A stretch of DNA of 64,000 nt from an uncultured Lachnospiraceae bacterium (GCA_947625205.1 CANQNN010000006.1:1-64000), one strand, 5' to 3'; counted from the stretch's first letter, positions 7,997-16,267 are shown. Notes: a model not told the origin generated them from the letters alone. Program-made: numbers and translations.

Positions 7997-8055
7997 TTGA
8001 ATCACAGCCCACGCTTATGGTATAATATATCATGGGAAAGTATTGTAAGCGTGGG
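7997..8055 (+). promoter_or_regulatory. Recombinase promoter inside a 10-bp inverted repeat
   Basis: A -35 box TTGAAT (7997-8002), 18-base spacer and extended -10 TGGTATAAT (TATAAT at 8021-8026) precede the recombinase gene. The arms CCCACGCTTA (8008-8017) and TAAGCGTGGG (8046-8055) are perfect inverted repeats around the -10 box and predicted start site. One arm lies in the promoter spacer, so this is more likely an operator or recombinase-binding site than an RNA hairpin. Confidence 0.55.
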
Positions 8056-8106
8056 TTCGTTTCAAGAGAAAATCACTACGTGATATTCTCAACAGGAGGA
8101 TTTTTA

Positions 8107-9711
8107 ATGAAACAACCGTACAATACAGCACTATATATGAGACTCAGCCGTGATGACGAGAATTATGGCGACAGCGTATCCATCGAGACCCAGCGCACCA
8201 TTTTACAGCAGTACGCAAAGGAACAGGAGCTTCATGTGGTCGGTGAGTACATCGACGACGGATGGAGTGGGACTACGTTTGAAAGACCGAATTTCAAACG
8301 AATGATGGCAGATGTGGATGCTGGACGAGTAAACTGCATTGTGACCAAAGACCTCAGTCGCTTTGGGCGTGACCATATCATGGTCGGCTACTATTTGGAA
8401 TATGAGTTCCCGGAGAAACAGGTGCGATATATTGCCGTATCCGAGAACGAGGATACCAAGAAAGGCTTGTCCGATTTCGTTCCTTTCAAGAATCTGTTCA
8501 ACGAATGGTTTGCCAAGGACACAAGCCGCAAGGTCAAGACTGCACTTCATGCCAAGTTTGCCGCAGGAGAACGTACCTTTGCTTATGCGCCTCTTGGGTA
8601 TATCCGACATCCCGAAGTCAAAAACGCCATTGTGATTGATGTAGGGACACGCTGGATTATCGAGAAAATCTTTGACCTTGCCTATCATGGGGCGGGTGCT
8701 GCCAAGATCGCAAGAATATTGGTGGAAGAACACGTTCCTACTGCCGGATGGCTGAACTATCAGCGATATGGGACATTCGCTCATATCTACGAGGGACAGC
8801 CGGAGGAAAAGTCCTACGCATGGACGCTGGCACAGGTCAAGAGCATCTTAAAAGACGAAACCTATATCGGCAACAGCGTACACAACAAGCAGAGCAACAT
8901 TTCTTACAAGAACAAGAAAAAGATACGCAAGCCGCAGGAGGAATGGTTCAGAGTGGAGAATACCCACGAAGCAATCATTTCCAAGGAAGTCTTTGAACGG
9001 GTGCAGGAACAGATCGCCAGCCGCCGCAGACAGCAAAAGGACGCTACCACGCAGATCTTCTCCGGTCTGGTGAAGTGTGCGGACTGCGGATGGTCGATGC
9101 GCTTCGGTACGAACAGCCAAAACAAGAAGCCGTACAGCCATTACACTTGCAGCCAATACGGTCAAGGCTTGAAGCAATGCTCCGCACATTATATCCGCTA
9201 TGACTATCTCTACACCTACGTTCTTTCCAGAATACAGGGTTTGTCGAGACAGGCGCAGTTGGATGAAAAGGAGCTTCTGCATCGGCTGCTGAAAGCCAGT
9301 GATCAAGAGCTTGCCGCCAATGCCAAAAGACAGAGCGCAGAGCTTACACGAGCCGAGAAGCGCAGAACAGAGGTTGACCGCAAGTTTGCGAAGCTGTATG
9401 AGGACTGGTCGGATGGTCGTATCACGGAGTACAACTTCAACATGATGTCTCAGAAATATCAGACAGAGCAGCAGGAGCTTACCGAGAATATTGAGAGGCT
9501 GTCTGACGAGCTTGAATCTGAAAAGCAAACAACTGTCGATGCGGAGACGTGGATTTCTCTTATCAAGCAGTACGCCAACCCCACCGAACTGACAGCGGAG
9601 CTTCTGAATACGCTGATTGAAAAGATCGTCATTCACGAAGCTACCACCTTGGACGGTTTGCGTGAGCAGAATATTGACATCTACTACCGCTTAATCGGCA
9701 AAATTGAGTAA
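8107..9711 (+). CDS. Large serine recombinase (integrase/excisionase)
   Basis: A 534-residue protein. The N-terminal resolvase domain begins YMRLSRDD with the catalytic serine at residue 14 and continues through TKDLSRFGRD. The central recombinase domain spans about 160-290. A zinc ribbon uses C324, C327, C348 and C358, and a coiled coil covers about 385-470, as in other large serine integrases. The frame is open upstream to 8032, but AGGAGGA at 8094-8100 fixes the start at 8107. It probably integrates and excises this element. It is the last gene before the presumed right junction. Confidence 0.9.
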   Translation: MKQPYNTALYMRLSRDDENYGDSVSIETQRTILQQYAKEQELHVVGEYIDDGWSGTTFERPNFKRMMADVDAGRVNCIVTKDLSRFGRDHIMVGYYLEYEFPEKQVRYIAVSENEDTKKGLSDFVPFKNLFNEWFAKDTSRKVKTALHAKFAAGERTFAYAPLGYIRHPEVKNAIVIDVGTRWIIEKIFDLAYHGAGAAKIARILVEEHVPTAGWLNYQRYGTFAHIYEGQPEEKSYAWTLAQVKSILKDETYIGNSVHNKQSNISYKNKKKIRKPQEEWFRVENTHEAIISKEVFERVQEQIASRRRQQKDATTQIFSGLVKCADCGWSMRFGTNSQNKKPYSHYTCSQYGQGLKQCSAHYIRYDYLYTYVLSRIQGLSRQAQLDEKELLHRLLKASDQELAANAKRQSAELTRAEKRRTEVDRKFAKLYEDWSDGRITEYNFNMMSQKYQTEQQELTENIERLSDELESEKQTTVDAETWISLIKQYANPTELTAELLNTLIEKIVIHEATTLDGLREQNIDIYYRLIGKIE

Positions 9712-9720
9712 AAACAATGA

Positions 9721-9756
9721 TATGAGTGCCTATGCAAGTAGGCGTAGGCACTCATA
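9721..9756 (+). terminator. 12-bp perfect hairpin after the recombinase gene
   Basis: Arms 9721-9732 and 9745-9756 pair perfectly around a 12-base loop. It begins 10 bases after the recombinase stop codon. There is no T-run, so it may be a weak terminator or part of the element end rather than a classical terminator. Confidence 0.45.
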
Positions 9757-9774
9757 CATAACCAATATCTTTAA

Positions 9775-10140
9775 GTGCGGGAAACAGGTGAATCTGTTCC
9801 GGATATTGATATTTTAGATAAAATTGCTATGATTTTCAGTGTAACGATTGATTCTATTGTAAAAACTCAAGATTCCGGGACCTTTGTTTTTGAGTTTGGG
9901 ATCGGCATACTTCCATATATAGATATGTCCAAAGCAGATAATTTAATTCAGCGAGTAAGAAACTATCATGAAATAACAGAATTTCCTAAAATTCGATTTA
10001 AAGATAATACAGAATTAAGAGCTATGCAGTATCGTATTATTTTAGATGATGTTATTATGGCTGATAATGATTTGGAGTATGTGGAAGAAAAAATGAGAAT
10101 TGACGAGATGCTATCATATATAAAACTATATATCAACTGA
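9775..10140 (+). pseudogene. 5'-truncated HTH regulator with FlhA (FHIPEP)-like tail
   Basis: The readable frame starts at GTG 9775, right after an in-frame TAA. Its first residues (RETGESVPDIDILDKIA then FSVTIDSIV) are the second half of an XRE-type HTH; the first half is missing. Residues about 38-102 resemble the first subdomain of the cytoplasmic part of the flagellar export protein FlhA (EFGIGILPYID, then NLIQRVRN, then IRFKDN, then QYRIILDD). No flagellar genes are nearby. The abrupt loss of the start immediately after the recombinase suggests that the element integrated here. The rest of the gene should lie at the left end of the element. Confidence 0.55.
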
Positions 10141-10168
10141 TGTATTTGTAAGTAAGGTATGAATATGA

Positions 10169-10421
10169 ATTTATAGAGATATTGAATCTTTAAGCCATTC
10201 TCTTGATTGTGTTATACTTTTTGGTATAGACAAAAACTTGGTTGATACAGTAAGAATAGAGAAAGTTGCTGAAAAGGGAACCAAAGAATATTCGTCATTA
10301 GATTTAGAAAATATATCTGCCCGGTTAGATACTGTTAGCATTTCTAATTGTCTGTCTGATTTTTGCTGAGAACCTTATTGAAGATCTTAAACTGGTTTTC
10401 ACAAATACAAATAATATATAA
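10169..10421 (+). pseudogene. Decayed coding remnant with a frameshift
   Basis: One frame reads through about 10169-10370 (IYRDIESLSHSLD then VILFGIDKNLVDT) to a stop. Shifting by one base near 10366 continues as AENLIEDLKLVF to a TAA at 10419-10421. There is no start codon with a ribosome site. I do not recognise the family. It is read as a gene remnant, not a working gene. Confidence 0.35.
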
Positions 10422-10432
10422 GGGGTGATTAC

Positions 10433-10918
10433 ATGCCTGCAATTGAACAAGGATGTATCGACATTTGGATAGACGAAATCGTTCCCTGTCTGAAAGACAC
10501 TGTGACAGGCGATATCAAGGAAACTGTCGTATTCAAAATCGAAAGCCGTACTTACCTTAATAAATTTCAGAAGTCCAATGGATGGCACATTAACTGGAAC
10601 GAGATACCAAAGAATGTTGAAGTATATGCGCTTGCCCTAAAGGATGACAATACCATACAAGGCTTGGTAGGTGTCAGAAATGACAAGGATTCCCATGCTG
10701 CTTATCTTCATTGGGCTTGCACTGCTCCTCAAAACAACAAGCATGAATTTGGCAGTCAGAAATATGTTGGTGTAGGTGGTCATCTTTTTGCCATAGCAGC
10801 CGATAAATCATTTCTTGCAGAGTATTTGGTAATGCTTCATCAATACCAGTTCTTTATTGACGAAGAACAAGCAAAAAATCTATTGGAGGTGTATCATTAT
10901 GAATGGAACGAGACCTAA
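10433..10918 (+). CDS. GNAT-like acetyltransferase, unknown target
   Basis: A 161-residue protein. The middle has strands and an YLHWACTAPQ segment followed by YVGVGGHLFAIAAD, which fits the acetyl-CoA binding loop of GNAT enzymes (Q/R-x-x-G-x-G). The end YHYEW resembles the last strand of the fold. GGGGTGATT precedes the ATG. A small gene overlaps its last 20 bases, so the two are probably one unit. The A+T-rich composition and the position beside element debris suggest acquisition. A toxin-antitoxin role is possible but not shown. Confidence 0.45.
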   Translation: MPAIEQGCIDIWIDEIVPCLKDTVTGDIKETVVFKIESRTYLNKFQKSNGWHINWNEIPKNVEVYALALKDDNTIQGLVGVRNDKDSHAAYLHWACTAPQNNKHEFGSQKYVGVGGHLFAIAADKSFLAEYLVMLHQYQFFIDEEQAKNLLEVYHYEWNET

Positions 10919-11087
10919 ATTCATGGAAAATCAGGTTCCGGCACAAAGCTATTTTGAACAACCCAATCCATATGTTAATGCACCATCTTGTCATGTAAAT
11001 TTGCTTGAATTATCAAGATATGCAAAAAAATGTGGTAAGAAGCTGGTCGAGCTTACACAGGAAGAAGTAAAAAAGTTTTCTATTTAG
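10899..11087 (+). CDS. Small partner protein of the GNAT-like gene
   Basis: A 62-residue protein. It starts at ATG 10899, inside the end of the upstream gene, with GGAGGTG about 10 bases before it, so translation is well supported. The N-terminal half is proline- and asparagine-rich and probably unfolded; the second half (LLELSRYAKKCGKKLVELTQ) is a basic helix. No family recognised. Its size and overlap fit a binding partner or antitoxin of the GNAT-like protein. Confidence 0.5.
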   Translation: MNGTRPKFMENQVPAQSYFEQPNPYVNAPSCHVNLLELSRYAKKCGKKLVELTQEEVKKFSI

Positions 11088-11102
11088 GGAATATGTTTAT
11101 TA

Positions 11103-11510
11103 ATGGTTGCCACAATCGTTCACCAGCTCACCAAAGACCTGTCAATGGATGAAATCGAGGCTTCCGGCTTCCGCAACTATTATGTAGATCACACTGTAGG
11201 CATCTGGCCTCAGGCGGCAGGCGGCGTTCCCTTTAACGCCTGTGAATTCCAGAGTAAGGGCGACATCATCACCGACCTGATGGAAGATATGGCTGCCGAG
11301 CAGAAAGCCCGCACCACCTACGACAACATCCTGCGTCTGATCCATGACAACGATGTCTGCGAGCCGATTAGATTCCTGCGCCAGAGAGAAGTCGTGCACT
11401 TCCAGCGGTTCGGTGAAGCGCTGCGCATCGTTCAGGATAACCTGAATTCCAAGAACTTCTATGCGTTCAATCCGGGATTTGACTGCGACGAGTGTGCGGG
11501 GAAGAAATAA
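11103..11510 (+). pseudogene. C-terminal fragment of manganese catalase / CotJC
   Basis: 135 residues that match the second half of manganese catalase / spore coat CotJC proteins (MVATIVHQLTKDL, HTVGIWPQAAGG, EFQSKGDIITDL, then EQKARTTYDNIL and REREVVHF-like text). Family members are about 190-290 residues, and the N-terminal half of the four-helix bundle with the first metal ligands is missing. The frame begins at an internal methionine with no good ribosome site. Probably non-functional. A second, shorter relic of the same region lies at 12297-12345. Confidence 0.75.
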
Positions 11511-11533
11511 GAATTTTGAGATAAAAGAGTGGC

Positions 11534-11559
11534 GCCGTCACTATTGCGATAGCGGCGGC
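11534..11559 (-). terminator. Terminator of the toxin-antitoxin operon
   Basis: GCCGTCACTAT (11534-11544) and ATAGCGGCGGC (11549-11559) pair with one mismatch around TGCG. On the minus strand a short T-rich tract (CTCTTTTAT) follows about 5 bases after the stem. It lies 65 bases after the toxin stop codon. It may also stop + strand transcripts. Confidence 0.4.
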
Positions 11560-11623
11560 GGTCTACTTAATGTTACTGCCCAATTTTATCATGCTCTGTT
11601 ATATCTTTTGTGAGCACATTTCC

Positions 11624-11938
11624 TCATCCAATTGCATTTTCATAATCCTGTAATTGATGGTACATACCTTCAACTATCACCTTTTTCTGTTTTACCCGAT
11701 ACACCAGTAAATATTTATGCCTCTGAAAATAAACTTTATGAAATCCTAACTTTCTTAAACGTTCGCTATTACAATATCCCAAACTATCTGCTTGTTCCCC
11801 AAGTATCTTAATTGTATCATCGAAATCCTGCATTAAATTGACTGCCGCTTGCGGATTCATAAGTACATTATAAATATAATTCAAGAATTTGTCATACTGT
11901 TGATTTGCCAGATCAGACACTTCTACTTTATATTGCAT
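11624..11938 (-). CDS. ParE/RelE-type toxin
   Basis: A 104-residue protein with the RelE/ParE fold pattern: an N-terminal strand (MQYKVEVSDLA), two helices with YIYNVLMNPQAA and MQDFDDTIKIL, then strands ending in RHKYLLVYRVKQKKVIVEGMYH and a DYE tail. Family role: a small toxin, either an mRNA interferase or a gyrase poison; this sequence alone does not say which. Its start overlaps the end of the antitoxin gene by 11 bases, the classical order for such pairs. Confidence 0.75.
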   Translation of the reverse strand: MQYKVEVSDLANQQYDKFLNYIYNVLMNPQAAVNLMQDFDDTIKILGEQADSLGYCNSERLRKLGFHKVYFQRHKYLLVYRVKQKKVIVEGMYHQLQDYENAIG

Positions 11939-12167
11939 ATTTCTCCTTCATTCGCTGTGACACGATATCAGCCGATGTTGTAGCTCCCATATCGCTTTTT
12001 TTCATGGATTCAGTAAGCTGCCTGACAATGACATCCTCATTAAATGACTCCATAGGCATATCACTCATATCTTTAAAAATGAGATATTGAATATATTTTT
12101 GAACTTCTCTTAATTTATCTTCTGACATTGTTTCAAGCATTGAAATCGTATATTCTAACGTACTCAT
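11928..12167 (-). CDS. Antitoxin of the ParE/RelE-type pair
   Basis: A 79-residue acidic protein upstream of and overlapping the toxin gene. The first 40 residues (EYTISMLETMSEDKLREVQKYIQYL) look like the helical N-terminus of DUF2281/RelB-like antitoxins; the tail is polar and probably folds on the toxin. GGGAGGCG lies before the ATG. Likely role: neutralises the toxin and represses the operon. Confidence 0.65.
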   Translation of the reverse strand: MSTLEYTISMLETMSEDKLREVQKYIQYLIFKDMSDMPMESFNEDVIVRQLTESMKKSDMGATTSADIVSQRMKEKYAI

Positions 12168-12201
12168 AAGCGCCTCCCGCTATCTTTTTTTCGTTTCAAT
12201 T

Positions 12202-12230
12202 ATTATAATATACATTTCCGTGTAATTCAA
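12202..12230 (-). promoter_or_regulatory. Toxin-antitoxin promoter
   Basis: On the minus strand a -35 TTGAAT (12225-12230), a 17-base spacer and a perfect -10 TATAAT (12202-12207) stand about 35 bases before the antitoxin ATG. Confidence 0.6.
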
Positions 12231-12296
12231 TCATTTTGGTGATGTGTGGTAGCCCATTTTACGTTGTTTCCCAGCTATGCAATTACGTTACCGACA

Positions 12297-12345
12297 TATG
12301 GACCACACCGTAGGCATCTGACCCCAGACGGCAGGCGCCACTCTG
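12297..12345 (+). pseudogene. Second relic of the manganese catalase / CotJC gene
   Basis: This stretch closely matches 11181-11231 of the first catalase fragment (shared block CACACYGTAGGCATCTG, then the GGCAGGCG block). The codon for the tryptophan of GIWPQ reads TGA here, so it cannot be functional. It continues upstream weakly to about 12275. The toxin-antitoxin operon lies between the two relics. Confidence 0.6.
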
Positions 12346-12356
12346 CTGTCTTTCAC

Positions 12357-13703
12357 TCAGAAATGTGTAGCAGAAGCATCCTCTGTGCCCAAAAACATCA
12401 CATCATAAATCGGCAGATACACAACTTTTCCATTTGTTCTGATCTCACGTGCATTGGACAGGACAATCGCCTTTTTTACATGATAGTCATCGTTCTTTAC
12501 GAAGGTATTCAACGCGCTGTGTACTGTGTAATCCTTACCGGATTTCACCTCGATAGGGACAGCGGAGAGACTGTTATAGTCATCGATGAGGAAATCGACC
12601 TCTCCCTTACTGCGGTTATCGTAATAGTATAGATCGTAACCATGTGCGATCAACTCGCCGGCGACTACGCTTTCATATACAGAGCCTAAGTTAATGCTCC
12701 TCTCATCGTCCAGGATCGCCCGTATATTATTGCCATACAAAATTGCCGTGAGAATGCCCGCATCGTTCAAATACAACTTCAGCAGATTCTTACCTGAAGA
12801 TTCTATCAGCGGAAACGTCGGCGTGGAGATGGCCTGCACATTTAATGCAATACCGGAACTGATCAGATATTCAAACTCGTCTTCATAATTGGCAAAGGTA
12901 CTGCCTTTTTTGTCCTCGATCCGTTGAGCAACCACGCGCTTCTTTTTATTCTCCAGATTAGAAGGTATTTGATCGTAGATCCGGCGAATCTTCAGTCTGC
13001 GCTCTGCATCATACTTGGAGGCATCTGCCGCATAGTATTCATGGATCTCGCGCTGGATCTCGCGCACAGCCTGTATATTCTTTGTTTCCAGATAAGCATT
13101 GACCGCCGATGGCATCCCGCCAACCAAAAGGTAACGCCTGAAAAAGCCCATCATCTTCCCGTGCGTTGCTTCATCCAGCGATTCCTGTGCCTCATACTTC
13201 TTTTGCAGAGCATTGATGGCAAATTCATTCATACCGTTGGCATAAAGAAATTCTTCAAAGTCCAGGGGGAACATTCGAACCTTACGGATACTTCCCATAG
13301 GAATGGAAGTCGTCTCCGAAAGCGTCACACCAAGCAAGGAGCCGCTGGCAATATAGGTAAAACGATTGTCATCCCGGAGAAATTTCAGCAGCGTAAGAAG
13401 ATGGGGATATGCCTGAATCTCATCAATGAAGATCAGGGTATCCTCCACCTTTCCCATCTTATTGCCATCGATCATACTGACACGGAGATAAAAATCATCC
13501 ACCGTTGTAGCGCTTTCAAATAACTTGCTGCCAACAGAATCTTCCAGCATATTGATCTCAATGAAATTGGTAAACAGTTTGTTCCCCACATAGCGTATAA
13601 TATACGTTTTTCCGACCTGGCGTGCACCATCAATCAGCAAAATGCGCTCAGAGCCGGAACGAAAATGTTGTTCGATCAGGTCTGCAATTTTTCGTTTCAG
13701 CAT
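12357..13703 (-). CDS. AAA-family ATPase with DUF4143 domain
   Basis: A 448-residue protein. Walker A is GARQVGKT (26-33) and Walker B is LIFIDE (90-95), followed by the sensor segment YIASGSLLGV. The C-terminal third matches the DUF4143 type: an IDQ-like helical part and a PD-(D/E)XK-like strand set (EVDFLIDD then PIEVKSG). Such proteins are common single-gene ATPases in gut Bacteroidetes and Clostridia; their function is not settled. The stop codon lies close to the catalase relic, so the gene may have been involved in the rearrangement there. Confidence 0.8.
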   Translation of the reverse strand: MLKRKIADLIEQHFRSGSERILLIDGARQVGKTYIIRYVGNKLFTNFIEINMLEDSVGSKLFESATTVDDFYLRVSMIDGNKMGKVEDTLIFIDEIQAYPHLLTLLKFLRDDNRFTYIASGSLLGVTLSETTSIPMGSIRKVRMFPLDFEEFLYANGMNEFAINALQKKYEAQESLDEATHGKMMGFFRRYLLVGGMPSAVNAYLETKNIQAVREIQREIHEYYAADASKYDAERRLKIRRIYDQIPSNLENKKKRVVAQRIEDKKGSTFANYEDEFEYLISSGIALNVQAISTPTFPLIESSGKNLLKLYLNDAGILTAILYGNNIRAILDDERSINLGSVYESVVAGELIAHGYDLYYYDNRSKGEVDFLIDDYNSLSAVPIEVKSGKDYTVHSALNTFVKNDDYHVKKAIVLSNAREIRTNGKVVYLPIYDVMFLGTEDASATHF

Positions 13704-13873
13704 GATAAATCACCTCACAAGAAACTTTTCAAATATATTATACTTATTATTATACAACTTTTCAATATATAAACCATGTTAAAAATCCAACTTTTCAAAT
13801 TACTATATAAATGACAATACAGATTGTTTTTCAGTGTGCCCCAGTCATTTTCTGAGCGCCTCCTGTATATGTG

Positions 13874-13910
13874 AAAAGGGATACGCCGCCTTAAAAACAG
13901 CATATCCCTT
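13874..13910 (-). terminator. Terminator after the GH1-ManA gene
   Basis: Arms 13876-13886 and 13900-13910 pair (AAGGGATACGC against GCATATCCCTT, one G-T type mismatch). On the minus strand it is followed by a short T-run. It lies 54 bases after the stop codon of the GH1-ManA gene. Confidence 0.55.
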
Positions 13911-13963
13911 CCTTTTATATCTGAATACCGCGCAGCAACAAAATATAACAGTAAACATCTGCG

Positions 13964-16267
13964 CTATACGGTGGATATAATTAACTTCATCTTTCCCTGC
14001 AGATTTACGTCCCCGTAACCGCACGGCAGGATAAAATGATCCCCTTTGCCGATCATCTGTCCGTTGATCAGACCGTCGCCATCGATCACGCTCATGATCA
14101 GGAACGGATACTCCTGTTCGAAGGAAAAGCGCCCGTTCACGTCAAGCTTCCATACCTTATATGTATCGCATGAGATCAGCAGATTCATCCTGTTCTCCGG
14201 AAGACCGTCCGTGGTACGGATATTCTCTGACGCCGGCACAGCAGGAACGGTGATCACATCGATACTCTGATCGATATGGAGCTGTCTCGGTTTGCCGTCA
14301 ACCAGCCTGTCGAAATCATAGACGCGGTAAGTGATATCGCTGTTCTGCTGTGTTTCCAATACCATCATGCCGCCTTTGATGGAGTGGATCGTTCCCGGAT
14401 CGATCTGAATGAAATCGCCCTTTTTGACAGGCACTTCCCTGAACAGTTCGCTCCATCTGCCGCCATGAATCATATCCGCCAGTTCTTCTCTCGTCGTCGC
14501 ATTGTGGCCGATCACCATCATTGTGTCAGGCTCACAGTCAAGCACATACCAGCATTCGGTCTTACCGAAGGAACCGTTCTCATGGGCGGCAGCGTATACG
14601 TCGTCGGGATGCACCTGAATGCTCAGGTCTTTCTTTGCGTCAATAACTTTAATAAGCAGCGGAAATTCCTTCGTCCCGGTATCTCCGAACAGCTCATGAT
14701 GCTCTTTCCATAATTCCGACAATGTCTTTCCTTTATATACGCCCTCTCTGACCGTACAGTCACCGTTGGGGTGTGCGCTGACAGCCCAGCACTCGCCCGT
14801 GTCGTCACCCGGAATATCATAATGCCAGTCCGTTCCCAGACGGGAACCGCCCCATACCATCTGTTTAAAGACAGGCTCCATAAACAGGATCGGCGTCACA
14901 GGCCGGTTTGCCGACAGGATCGCGCCGTTAGTCTCGATCACCTTCTGATACCAGAATGCGGAGTCTTTCGCGGTACGCTTTAACGTGGAGAAATCCACAT
15001 GGACAATACCGAATCTCTCGCTGAAGCCTTTTTCCCACTCGAAATTATCCAGAAATGTCCACAGGAAATACCCCCTGATATCAACGCCCTCATCACTGGC
15101 GCACTGCAATGCCGACAGATATCTATCTAAGAAGGTAATGCGGTTAGGGTCATGCACCTGCCCGTCCCGGGATACAATATCGTGACAGGACATCCCGTTC
15201 TCCGTCAGGTAGATCGGCATCCTGTATCTGTCATAGATGAATTTAATGCCCCAGTACAAGCATTCCGGATTCACGGGCCACCCTGCCGCCGTCTTGGGAA
15301 GTCCGTCCGGCAGCGGCACAAATTCCGGCTCGCCGTCCGCACCGGCGCGTATAATATAGCCGTTATAAATATTCTGTCCCATAAAATCGAGCGGCTGTGA
15401 GATCAACTCCATATCCTCTTTGGTGATCTTGGGCAGATACTCCTTGAACTGCTCAAGTCCTACCTCCGGATATTTCCCCAGAAATACGGGGTCATTGAAC
15501 CACGCCACGTTCCAGGTCCAGTTGCTGATCGGATTATAGAATGAGAAAAGCACCTTCCTTGCCGCTTCAATATCCTCCGGCTTGTCAGTCTCAGGGTAAG
15601 CCATGCTGCAGGTGGGCGCATAGCCGATCTTGATTGGCCGCTTAGCGTGTTTCCGCAGATTGATGACCGCCTGTCCGTGTGCCCGCAATGCGTTATGGGC
15701 GATCTGGAACGTCTCTTTATAACCCATCTTCATGCCGGGCGCATGTACGCCGCTTAAATGCCCCAGGCCTACAAAGCATTCCGGCTCGTTCAGGGTAATG
15801 ATATACTCGCAGATATCAGTAAAATTCTCGGCGATCACCGTTGCATAATCCCCGAACCACTGTATGGATTCCTCATTGAGCCACCCGCCTCTGTCCTGAA
15901 GCGCCTGGGGAAACTCCCAGTGATACATGGTCAGGTAGGGCGTAATACCGTTCTCCTTCATGGTCATGATCATGTCCCGGTACAGGGCGATCGCTTTTTC
16001 ATTGACCCTTCCGGTGCCCTCCGGCATGATCCTGCTCCAGTTGACGGAAAAGCGGTATGCCTTTATGCCCAACAGCCGCATCAGTTTAAAATCCTCTTTA
16101 TAACGATGCATATGATCGCATGTAACGGACGCGTTCTTGCCGTCGGCGATGTGTCCCTCCTCGATAAAATTATCCCATATCATCCTTCCCGCACCGTCCT
16201 GCGGATCCTTGCCTTCTATCTGATAGGCGCTGCTCGCAACGCCCCATACGAAATCATCTCTGAACAT
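13964..16267 (-). CDS. GH1 glycosidase fused to type I mannose-6-phosphate isomerase
   Basis: One 767-residue open frame joins two complete enzymes. Residues 1 to about 450 form a GH1 beta-glycosidase: general acid/base E161 (TLNEP), nucleophile E356 (LTENG), and the glycone-binding WE at 411-412. Phospho-beta-glucosidases usually have W-S/T there, so the substrate is probably not phosphorylated. Residues 459-767 form a class I phosphomannose isomerase of normal length: zinc ligands Q551 and H553 (QVHPDD), E571 (KTECWY) and H628 (GTIHSI), and catalytic R648. The linker is about 8 residues. The isomerase interconverts mannose 6-phosphate and fructose 6-phosphate. An SGNH esterase gene lies upstream on the same strand. 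The pairing hints at use of a mannose-containing beta-glycoside; this is inference. Confidence 0.85.
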   Translation of the reverse strand: MFRDDFVWGVASSAYQIEGKDPQDGAGRMIWDNFIEEGHIADGKNASVTCDHMHRYKEDFKLMRLLGIKAYRFSVNWSRIMPEGTGRVNEKAIALYRDMIMTMKENGITPYLTMYHWEFPQALQDRGGWLNEESIQWFGDYATVIAENFTDICEYIITLNEPECFVGLGHLSGVHAPGMKMGYKETFQIAHNALRAHGQAVINLRKHAKRPIKIGYAPTCSMAYPETDKPEDIEAARKVLFSFYNPISNWTWNVAWFNDPVFLGKYPEVGLEQFKEYLPKITKEDMELISQPLDFMGQNIYNGYIIRAGADGEPEFVPLPDGLPKTAAGWPVNPECLYWGIKFIYDRYRMPIYLTENGMSCHDIVSRDGQVHDPNRITFLDRYLSALQCASDEGVDIRGYFLWTFLDNFEWEKGFSERFGIVHVDFSTLKRTAKDSAFWYQKVIETNGAILSANRPVTPILFMEPVFKQMVWGGSRLGTDWHYDIPGDDTGECWAVSAHPNGDCTVREGVYKGKTLSELWKEHHELFGDTGTKEFPLLIKVIDAKKDLSIQVHPDDVYAAAHENGSFGKTECWYVLDCEPDTMMVIGHNATTREELADMIHGGRWSELFREVPVKKGDFIQIDPGTIHSIKGGMMVLETQQNSDITYRVYDFDRLVDGKPRQLHIDQSIDVITVPAVPASENIRTTDGLPENRMNLLISCDTYKVWKLDVNGRFSFEQEYPFLIMSVIDGDGLINGQMIGKGDHFILPCGYGDVNLQGKMKLIISTV

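Larger units (their letters stand above)
1..9775. mobile_element. Integrative mobilizable element (left end outside window)
   Basis: Seen: a MobV-type oriT, a MobV relaxase, a CHC2 primase plus P4/D5-type helicase, and a large serine recombinase, all within 10 kb. No type IV secretion genes are present, so transfer would need a helper element. The serine recombinase gene lies last, about 60 bases before a gene that lacks its start, as expected when an element integrates inside a gene and its integrase sits next to the attachment site. The right boundary is inferred to lie between 9712 and 9775. The left boundary is not in the window. The DUF4062 gene looks like cargo. Confidence 0.8.

Noticed and set aside
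10198-10228. Third oriT-like TTGTGTTATACTTT sequence
   Set aside because: The match is partial and lacks the nick-site TAGTGTG; it lies in a gene remnant outside the element.
11103-11510. Calling the catalase fragment a functional gene
   Set aside because: The N-terminal half with metal ligands is missing and there is no good ribosome site.
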